A DNA stretch of 64,000 nucleotides, taken from assembly GCA_905235575.1 (NCBI GenBank), contig CAJOLZ010000005.1, positions 84,818-148,817 on the forward strand, given 5' to 3'. How positions within the stretch are numbered: the first letter of the stretch is position 1; each line of letters starts with the position of its first letter. Shown here piece by piece: positions 58,021 to 64,000 of this stretch. The stretch is from an uncultured Bacteroidaceae bacterium. Its GTDB lineage: Bacteria; Bacteroidota; Bacteroidia; Bacteroidales; Bacteroidaceae. The notes under the pieces are model-generated. The model was not told the origin of the DNA and ran no database searches. It worked only from the letters and a program-made list of their open reading frames with translations. Both the position numbers and the translations under genes were made by a program.

Positions 58021-59340
58021 ATGCTGAGTAAGTTCAATTTATTTCTGCGTCATGCGATAGCGTTGGTGCGTGCCGACAAGCTGTTCTCCACCATCTACGT
58101 TGCGGGCACAGCCGTCGGCATTGCCTCCGCTATGGTGATTGCCATCTTTGTTCACATCTTGGTTGGCGACATCGCACCCGAGTCGAACCGCAGCCGCACG
58201 CTCTACCTCAACAGCAACTTCCTTATGTCATCGTCTCCGGATATGAATGTCTTCGGCGGATTCTCCCAAGAAGCCATCGACTCGTGCTTCCGCAAGATGG
58301 AGTGTGTGAAAGCCGTCGTCGGCTATTCGGACAGGATCAAGTATATGGGCAATAAGGTCAGCGACATGGAGAGACAGCACGAGATTCTTGCCCCTCTCAT
58401 TCTCACCAACACCGACTTCTTCCGCCTCTACGACTTCACGTTTCTCAGCGGACGTCCCTTCTCCGAACAGGAGTTCCAGGACGGTGAGCGCGTCTGCGTC
58501 ATCACGGAGCGAACGGCAAAGGCACTATCTGTGGACACAGGGTCTTCCCTCCTCATGTTCGGCAAAGCGTTTCGCGTCGTGGGAGTCATCAAGACGGTAA
58601 GCTACATGCTGGACAAAGCGGCGGCAGACATCTATTTACCCTACACAGAGGAAACCTTCGACTATGATAGCAAGTCAAGCACCTATGCATACGCAGGCGA
58701 CATCGAGGTCATGATTCTCCTGCGAAAAGGTTTCACGCGGCAGGACTTCCTCCACGAGCTGAAGCCGTTGCAGCAGAGATACGAAGCCGTGGCGAGCAGT
58801 CAGGCAGGCGAGGAAATAGGCTGGCGTGTGATCGCACACAGTCATTTCTTCATGATCTTCTCCACTTCAGAAGAGGAGAGCACGTCGCTCAAGGCCGTGA
58901 CGCTCATACCAGTTGCCTTGCTCATGCTACTCTTCCTGCTCTTGCCAGCCATCAACCTGAGCGGTCTCGTCAGCAACCGCATGGAAGCCCGTCGCGCAGA
59001 GATGGGCATCCGTAAGGCTTTCGGAGCCAAGAGGCGGAAACTCCTGTGGGAAGTCCTCTTCGAGAACATGGTGCTGACGCTCTGCGGCGGATTGGTGGGC
59101 TGGCTATTGTCGTGGCTCTGCATCTGTGCCATCTCAGAGAACGCTGTCTTCCTGACAATACTCACTCGCGGTGAACTGCATAATTCTGACGTCAGCCTCG
59201 ACTTCCAGATGTTCTTCACGCCGACGCTCTTCATAGTCTGCTTTGTCTGCTGCGCTGTGCTCAACCACATGGCGGCCTTCATGCCTGCCTGGCGCTCGCT
59301 CAGAAAACCTATTGTTGAATCCTTAAACCAGAAAAGATGA
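58021..59340 (+). CDS. MacB-like ABC transporter permease, first
   Basis: A 439-residue inner-membrane protein: one N-terminal membrane segment (STIYVAGTAVGIASAMVIAIFVHIL), a large periplasmic MacB_PCD domain, and three C-terminal segments of the FtsX type (LIPVALLMLLFLLLPAINLSGLV, VLFENMVLTLCGGLVGWLLSWL and IVCFVCCAVLNHMAAF), with EARRAEMGIRKAFGAKRRKL as coupling region. It starts 12 nt after the ATPase and overlaps the next permease by ATGA. Confidence 0.9.
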   Translation: MLSKFNLFLRHAIALVRADKLFSTIYVAGTAVGIASAMVIAIFVHILVGDIAPESNRSRTLYLNSNFLMSSSPDMNVFGGFSQEAIDSCFRKMECVKAVVGYSDRIKYMGNKVSDMERQHEILAPLILTNTDFFRLYDFTFLSGRPFSEQEFQDGERVCVITERTAKALSVDTGSSLLMFGKAFRVVGVIKTVSYMLDKAAADIYLPYTEETFDYDSKSSTYAYAGDIEVMILLRKGFTRQDFLHELKPLQQRYEAVASSQAGEEIGWRVIAHSHFFMIFSTSEEESTSLKAVTLIPVALLMLLFLLLPAINLSGLVSNRMEARRAEMGIRKAFGAKRRKLLWEVLFENMVLTLCGGLVGWLLSWLCICAISENAVFLTILTRGELHNSDVSLDFQMFFTPTLFIVCFVCCAVLNHMAAFMPAWRSLRKPIVESLNQKR

Positions 59341-60602
59341 CTCTTAAAACATTTTGGTCGCATCGCAAGCAGAACGGATGGCTCATCGTGGAGCTTGCCC
59401 TCATCTGTTTCCTCAGCTATTTCTTCATCGACAATGCGGTGGTAGTAGGATACAACACTTATTTCTGCCGTGCCGATGGCGAGTTTGAGAAGGAACACCT
59501 CTTGGTGGGGCAGATTGCCATCACCCAGGATTCCGAAGATTTATTTGCGCCGGCCTACGCTGTGCGCGACCGCGTCCGCTCCATGCCAGAAGTGGAGTCT
59601 GTCTGCCTGACACACAGTTTCGTCGGCGACAACTACCAGAGCTACGACAAGTTGGACGTCTGCACCGAGACAGACACGATAACAGACCCCACGACGGTAT
59701 TCCTTCACGAATATGTATTTGGAGAGCACTACTTCGAGACGCTCGGTTTGAAATCCGTTGAGGGAAGTCCTTCCGTGGAAACGCTCTCCGAATGGTGTCC
59801 TAACGATTCCGTCATCATTAGCCGCAGCCTTGCCATAGCTCTCTTCGGTACAGATCAGGCCGTGGGGCGCCGCATCGTCAGGCAGAACAAAAAACACGGC
59901 GACGAGTGGCTGCATCAGACGGTGGCAGGCGTCATCGAGGACGTGAAAGTCGTAGCCAACCAGCGTTACTTCTACAGCATATACGTCCCCACGACGTTCC
60001 CCAATAACACTCCGCGCATGCTCATCCGCCTGAAAGCAAACGCCGACCCCAAGTCTTTCGTGGCAAAGTACGGCGAGATGAAGACAGGGATAAGTGAGGG
60101 CAACGGTGTGCTCTACGGGCTGAAAACCTACGACGACTACAGGAAAAGCTCGTCCGTGCTGAACAAAACGACTATCATCATGACACTCGTCGGGGCCTTC
60201 CTCTTCATCTTCATGCTGAACGTGGTCATCGGTACGCTCGGCACCTACTGGCTTCAGATACGCAAGCGGACAGAGGACTTCGGCATCATGCGGAGCTTTG
60301 GTGCCAAGCGACGCGACATCTTCGGCATGGTATGGAAGGAGGCGGCACTGCTCACCTTTGCGGCTTGCATCATCGGACAGCTGCTTTGGTTGCAGATTGC
60401 GCTCATATTCGGACTGGCCAACGGCAGTGTAGATGTAATGACTGGCCACGAGACCGACTGGGTGAACACCTTCTGGCTGCACTTCTTCATTGTCTGTGTC
60501 ATCCAATACCTCGTAATACTGGTGATTGTGACCCTGGGCATACTTGTTCCTTCACTGATTGCTATGTACAAACGTCCCGTAGAAGCCTTAAGACACGAAT
60601 AA
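59337..60602 (+). CDS. MacB-like ABC transporter permease, second
   Basis: A 421-residue permease with the same plan: N-terminal segment (GWLIVELALICFLSYFFI), periplasmic domain, and three C-terminal FtsX segments, with KRTEDFGIMRSFGAKRRDIFGMVWKE as coupling motif. It overlaps the first permease by 4 nt, so the two are probably partners in a heterodimer using the shared ATPase. The next gene starts 9 nt later. Confidence 0.9.
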   Translation: MTLKTFWSHRKQNGWLIVELALICFLSYFFIDNAVVVGYNTYFCRADGEFEKEHLLVGQIAITQDSEDLFAPAYAVRDRVRSMPEVESVCLTHSFVGDNYQSYDKLDVCTETDTITDPTTVFLHEYVFGEHYFETLGLKSVEGSPSVETLSEWCPNDSVIISRSLAIALFGTDQAVGRRIVRQNKKHGDEWLHQTVAGVIEDVKVVANQRYFYSIYVPTTFPNNTPRMLIRLKANADPKSFVAKYGEMKTGISEGNGVLYGLKTYDDYRKSSSVLNKTTIIMTLVGAFLFIFMLNVVIGTLGTYWLQIRKRTEDFGIMRSFGAKRRDIFGMVWKEAALLTFAACIIGQLLWLQIALIFGLANGSVDVMTGHETDWVNTFWLHFFIVCVIQYLVILVIVTLGILVPSLIAMYKRPVEALRHE

Positions 60603-60611
60603 AACATAACT

Positions 60612-62270
60612 ATGTTAAAGAAAACAGAACACGATATATCCTTTTGTCCGAAGGGAACGGACTTTTTGTCTGTAGCGAGCGGACTTTTTGTCCGTAGTTA
60701 TCGGACAATTGCCTCTCTACCGATAGTTCTGATTGCCCTTGGCGCATCAGCTCAGACGGACACACTGCGCCTTACGCTCGATGAGTGTATCTCGATGGCG
60801 CGCCGCCAGAGCGTGGATGCAGCCGTGGCCCTGGGCGAGCTGAAGTCCGCCTACTGGCAATGGCGCAGCTACAAGGCCAATCTGCTGCCCGAGGTATCCT
60901 TCTCTTCCTCCGGCAACTACAACAAGCGCTACACGAGCTACCAGCAGGCCGACGGCGGCGTCAGCTACGTCCGCAACGACTACCTCGGGCTGGACGGGTC
61001 GCTCTATGTCACACAGAAGATATGGCCTACGGGCGGCACGCTCTCCGTGGAGTCGTCGCTCGACTACCTGCACCAGTCGGGAAGTGGCGGCGGCAACCAG
61101 TTCATGTCGCTCCCCGTTGCCGTCACGCTGTCTCAACCGCTCTTCGGGGTGAACCACCTGAAGTGGAACCGCCGCATCGAGCCGCTGCGATACCGCGAGG
61201 CACAGGCATGTTTCCTCACCGAGACGGAGCAGGTGGCGATGGAGGCGGTCAGCCTCTTCTTCAACCTGCTGATAGCCGGCGAACAGGTGGGCATAGCGGA
61301 GCAGAACCTGCAGACGGCGGAGAAGCTCTACGAGGTGGCTCTGGCCAAGCGGAAGATGGGTACCATCAGCGAGAACGACGTGCTGCAGATGCGGCTCGGT
61401 GTGCTGACCGCCCACAGCCGCCTGACCGAAACCGAAAGTACGAGGCAGGCACAGCAGTTCGCACTGCGTTCGTTTCTCGACGTGGAGATGGACATAGAGC
61501 CTGTGGTGCCGAAGGATATACCCGACCTGCGACTTGTCTACGACGAGGTGCTGAGCCATGCCCTCGCCAACAACGCCCTCGCAACCACCATGCGCCGGCG
61601 CCAACTGGAGGCCGACTACAACGTGGCCTCGGCCCGCGCCAACCAGAGGAGCATAAACCTGAACGCTCAGTTGGGATATACGGGCGTGGGCGACCACATG
61701 AGCGGGGCCTATCGAGACCTCCTCAGCAACGAGGTGGTGCGCGTGGGCTTCTCCATACCCATCCTGGACTGGGGCAAGCGCAAGGGGCAACGCAAGGTGG
61801 CGGAGAGCAACCGCGAAATCGTGCAGGGCCAACTGAGGCAGCAGGCGCAGGAGTTCCGGCAGAACCTCTTCGTGCTGACCGAACAGTTCAACAACCAGGC
61901 CGAGCAGCTGCGCATCGCCTACGAAAGCGACACCATAGCCCAGCGACGATACAACACAAACGTGGAGACATTCAGAATCGGGACCATCTCGACACTGGAA
62001 CTCTCCGACGCTCAGACGGCCAAGGACCAGGCGCGGCAGAACCGCATCACGCAGCTCTACAACTACTGGAGGTACTACTACCAACTGCGCAGCATAGCCC
62101 TCTGGGACTTCGAACGAGACTGCGACATCACAGCCGATGTGGAGAGACTGATAAGGACGGACAGGACACTGGAGAGAGACTATGCCGGAGCGAGCGAAAA
62201 CGCAACGTGGTCCGACAGCCGTCGCAGCGTGGTGCGACAGCCTGCGCAACGTGGTGCGACAGACAACTAA
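60612..62270 (+). CDS. TolC-like outer-membrane efflux protein
   Basis: A 552-residue outer-membrane factor with two repeats of the efflux-protein domain (long helices such as CFLTETEQVAMEAVSLFFNLLIAGEQVGIAEQNL and AQEFRQNLFVLTEQFNNQAEQLRIAYE). The hydrophobic signal stretch (TIASLPIVLIALGASAQ) begins only around residue 32; residues 10-32 are encoded by three 22-bp-phased palindromic sites. The last 25 residues are translated from palindromic array L, which also supplies the stop codon. It forms the exit duct for the MacB/HlyD set. Confidence 0.9.
   Translation: MLKKTEHDISFCPKGTDFLSVASGLFVRSYRTIASLPIVLIALGASAQTDTLRLTLDECISMARRQSVDAAVALGELKSAYWQWRSYKANLLPEVSFSSSGNYNKRYTSYQQADGGVSYVRNDYLGLDGSLYVTQKIWPTGGTLSVESSLDYLHQSGSGGGNQFMSLPVAVTLSQPLFGVNHLKWNRRIEPLRYREAQACFLTETEQVAMEAVSLFFNLLIAGEQVGIAEQNLQTAEKLYEVALAKRKMGTISENDVLQMRLGVLTAHSRLTETESTRQAQQFALRSFLDVEMDIEPVVPKDIPDLRLVYDEVLSHALANNALATTMRRRQLEADYNVASARANQRSINLNAQLGYTGVGDHMSGAYRDLLSNEVVRVGFSIPILDWGKRKGQRKVAESNREIVQGQLRQQAQEFRQNLFVLTEQFNNQAEQLRIAYESDTIAQRRYNTNVETFRIGTISTLELSDAQTAKDQARQNRITQLYNYWRYYYQLRSIALWDFERDCDITADVERLIRTDRTLERDYAGASENATWSDSRRSVVRQPAQRGATDN
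60642..60711 (+). promoter_or_regulatory. Three phased CGGAC-N5-GTCCG sites in the TolC gene start
   Basis: CGGACTTTTTGTCTG (60658), CGGACTTTTTGTCCG (60680) and CGGACAA (60702), with TTTTGTCCG at 60642, repeat at exactly 22 bp and lie inside the coding region before the signal peptide. They may be operators or a coding repeat. Confidence 0.5.
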
Positions 62271-62280
62271 CCACGGTGCG
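62201..62280. repeat. 22-bp-pitch palindromic array L (4 units)
   Basis: Units begin at 62201, 62223, 62245 and 62267: CGCAACGTGGTCCG, CGCAGCGTGGTGCG, CGCAACGTGGTGCG, CTAACCACGGTGCG. It overlaps the 3' end of the TolC-like gene inside an operon, so it cannot be a complete terminator if downstream genes are expressed. Confidence 0.9.
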
Positions 62281-62344
62281 TTGAAAAAGACCCAACGAAC
62301 CCGTCTATATAAACCCTATTCGGGATAAAACGAAAAATGAAGCA

Positions 62345-63610
62345 ATGAAGAACGACAATCAGACCATGGACCGACAGATTCCCGTCGGCATACAACGGAA
62401 ACGTAAACTGAAGAAGGCAGGCATGTGGACGGCCGGCTTTCTGGCACTCCTGGGCGCAGCGGCCTGGTTAGGGACTCTGATGATTACGACATTGGACAAG
62501 AAGGCACTCGTCATCTCGGATGTCGATAGAGGCACGATAGACGTCAGCGTTTCGGGTACGGGAAAGGTGGTGCCGGCATTCGAGGAAATCATCGTATCGC
62601 CCATCAGCTCGCAGATTCTGGAAGTCTATGCCCACAGCGGCGACAGTGTCAACGTGGGCACTCCCCTGCTCCGTCTGGACCTCCAGTCGGCCGAGACAGA
62701 CTACGCCAAAGATCTCGACGAGCGCGAGATACGGCGGCAAAAAATGGCACAGCTGAAGGCAAACACAGAGACACAGCTCTCCGACCGACAAATGCAGATT
62801 GAGGTCGAGGAGATGAAGGTGGCACAGCTGGAGGCACAGCTCAGGAATGAACTCTACCTCGACAGCCTCGGCTCCGGTACGCGCGACCGTGTGCGGCAAG
62901 CCGAGACTGCCCTGCGCACGGCACAGCTGCAGATGAACCAAATGCGCCAACAATATGCCAACGAAAAGAAGGTGAAACAGGCCGACATGCGTATGCAAGA
63001 ATTGCAGGACGCCATCTTCGAGAAAGGACTCAGCGAAAAACGACGCACACTGGACAATGCAAAAATCCTGTCGCCGCGCCGCGCCACGCTGACATACATC
63101 AACAGCGAAGTGGGCAGCACCGTGGGAGCCGGACAGAAGATAGCCGTGGTGAGCGACCTCCGCCACTTCAAGGCCGAGTGCGAGATAAGCGACACCCACA
63201 GCGACCGCGTCCGCGTGGGCGGAAGCGTCGTCCTGAAGATAGGCAAGGAACGTCTGCCCGGCATCATCAACACCGTGACGCCCCTGAGCCAAAGCGGTGC
63301 CATCACCTTCACCGCCATACCCGACGACATGAGCCACCCGCGTCTGCGCTCCGGACTCCGCACCGAGGTGTACGTCATAACCAGCATCAAGGACGACGTG
63401 ATGCGCATACGCAACGGATCGTTCTACAGCGGACCTGGCGACTATGTCATGTTCGTCGTAAAAGACAACATGCTCATGCCCCGTAAGGTGAGACTCGGCG
63501 AATGTAACTTCGACTACATCGAAGTGGTCGAGGGCCTGGAGGAAGGCGAACAGGTCGTCGTCAGCGACATGACAAAATATAAAGGAAAAGAAAAACTGAA
63601 AGTGAAATGA
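62345..63610 (+). CDS. HlyD/MacA-like periplasmic adaptor protein
   Basis: A 421-residue membrane-fusion protein with an N-terminal membrane anchor (MWTAGFLALLGAAAWLGTLMI), a lipoyl-like domain (YAHSGDSVNVGTPLLRLD), a coiled-coil hairpin (residues about 115-215, with EVEEMKVAQLEAQLRNELYLD), a beta-barrel domain and a membrane-proximal domain (GLEEGEQVVVSDMTKYKGKEKL). It links the MacB-type permeases to the TolC duct. It starts 74 nt after the TolC stop and overlaps the following permease by ATGA. Confidence 0.92.
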   Translation: MKNDNQTMDRQIPVGIQRKRKLKKAGMWTAGFLALLGAAAWLGTLMITTLDKKALVISDVDRGTIDVSVSGTGKVVPAFEEIIVSPISSQILEVYAHSGDSVNVGTPLLRLDLQSAETDYAKDLDEREIRRQKMAQLKANTETQLSDRQMQIEVEEMKVAQLEAQLRNELYLDSLGSGTRDRVRQAETALRTAQLQMNQMRQQYANEKKVKQADMRMQELQDAIFEKGLSEKRRTLDNAKILSPRRATLTYINSEVGSTVGAGQKIAVVSDLRHFKAECEISDTHSDRVRVGGSVVLKIGKERLPGIINTVTPLSQSGAITFTAIPDDMSHPRLRSGLRTEVYVITSIKDDVMRIRNGSFYSGPGDYVMFVVKDNMLMPRKVRLGECNFDYIEVVEGLEEGEQVVVSDMTKYKGKEKLKVK

Positions 63611-64000
63611 GATACCTACGCCAAGTTCTCGCCATAATGCGAGAAGAGAAACTTTATTCCGCCATGTACATCTGCGGCACGGCCTTCGCCATTGCCTTCA
63701 CGATGCTCATCGCAGAAGTGTATTACGTGAAGACCGCCGACATAGCGCCGGAAGTGAACCGGAGCAAGACGTACAAATTACAATATATGATCCTAAAAAA
63801 CGAAGAGCCCCGAACTATCAACCCCAAATGGGACGACTTCCGCGACCTGTTCCAGAAGATGCAGACACCGGAGTGCATAACTGCCGTGATGAACTACTGG
63901 TCGTCCGGTGGCGACTACATCAAGCTGGCCGACGGCCTTCACGCCCGAGCCGTGAATCCGAAGGTGACGGAGCCGGGCTTCTTCCGTTTCTTCCAGTTCC
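63607..64000 (+). CDS. MacB-like ABC transporter permease, third (partial)
   Basis: The visible 131 residues match the N-terminus of the first permease: membrane segment (YSAMYICGTAFAIAFTMLIAEVYYV), then DIAPEVNRSKTYKL, which is close to DIAPESNRSRTLYL of the gene at 58021. The window ends before the C-terminal FtsX segments. ATG 63607 overlaps the HlyD stop by 4 nt. Probably a second permease pair continues beyond the window. Confidence 0.85.
   Translation, partial: MRYLRQVLAIMREEKLYSAMYICGTAFAIAFTMLIAEVYYVKTADIAPEVNRSKTYKLQYMILKNEEPRTINPKWDDFRDLFQKMQTPECITAVMNYWSSGGDYIKLADGLHARAVNPKVTEPGFFRFFQF

Noticed and set aside
60785..62284. Open frame of 499 codons overlapping the TolC-like gene on the same strand
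   Set aside because: It is a frame-shifted reading of the TolC gene with a Gly/Arg/Pro-rich, low-complexity product and no signal peptide or domain.

Overview
The window looks like a chromosome segment of a Bacteroidales bacterium, most likely a Prevotella-like member of the Prevotellaceae. Evidence: nearly every transcription unit starts with the Bacteroidetes -7 box TAnnTTTG, often with a TTG/TTTG element about 20 nt upstream. The window also carries type IX secretion genes (porU, porV and the translocon plug protein) and families typical of this order (DUF5020, DUF4738, DUF1460, GHL10, short CstA, short-form ProRS). I see no rRNA, tRNA, phage, plasmid or insertion-sequence genes.

Layout. 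1-4 kb: histidine operon hisG-hisD-hisC-hisB (minus; hisB cut by the window edge). 4-10.4 kb: lactonase-like propeller, DUF5020 protein, and glycan enzymes (GH3, periplasmic nitroreductase, GH29). 10.7-13.2 kb: slyD-aroC-tcdA. 13.2-19.6 kb: secreted EEP-fold hydrolase, then lysS-gpsA-pgi-HAD phosphatase. 19.8-28.7 kb: two GHL10-type hydrolases flanking a lipoprotein, uvrA, a small outer-membrane protein and cstA. 28.7-32.6 kb: TlpA-like lipoprotein, LuxR-type response regulator, and two PLP enzymes of sulfur amino-acid metabolism. 33.4-41.1 kb: cytidylate-kinase-like protein, pyruvate:ferredoxin oxidoreductase, an AAA ATPase, mtgA and an OmpA lipoprotein. 41.3-42.8 kb: proS. 42.9-49.3 kb: one minus-strand run of eight closely spaced genes (secreted unknown, HprK-like ATPase, S26-type peptidase, PqqD, TRIC channel, T9SS plug, AmpG-like MFS, DUF1460 amidase). 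49.6-51.2 kb: secreted unknown and a BASS transporter. 51.2-56.8 kb: FAH hydrolase-porU-porV. 57.3-64 kb: an ABC/HlyD/TolC export operon preceded by a sigma-54-type promoter and inverted-repeat sites, continuing past the window.

The most unusual content is non-coding. Twelve intergenic loci carry arrays of a 14-bp imperfect palindrome (CGCAnCnnnGTGCG-like) plus an 8-nt linker, repeated at an exact 22-bp pitch. Three of these arrays sit inside a larger interspersed element whose copies all measure 317 bp with internal landmarks at identical offsets. Two such copies bracket the cytidylate-kinase-like gene as direct repeats. One array supplies the last codons of the TolC-like gene. Separately, several promoters share a palindrome overlapping the -33 box, and the TolC gene begins with three 22-bp-phased CGGAC-N5-GTCCG sites.

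The best candidate for an undescribed protein system is the HprK-like/S26/PqqD trio embedded in the same run as the type IX secretion plug gene. All functional calls rest on reading the translated sequence and on family knowledge; no database search was run.
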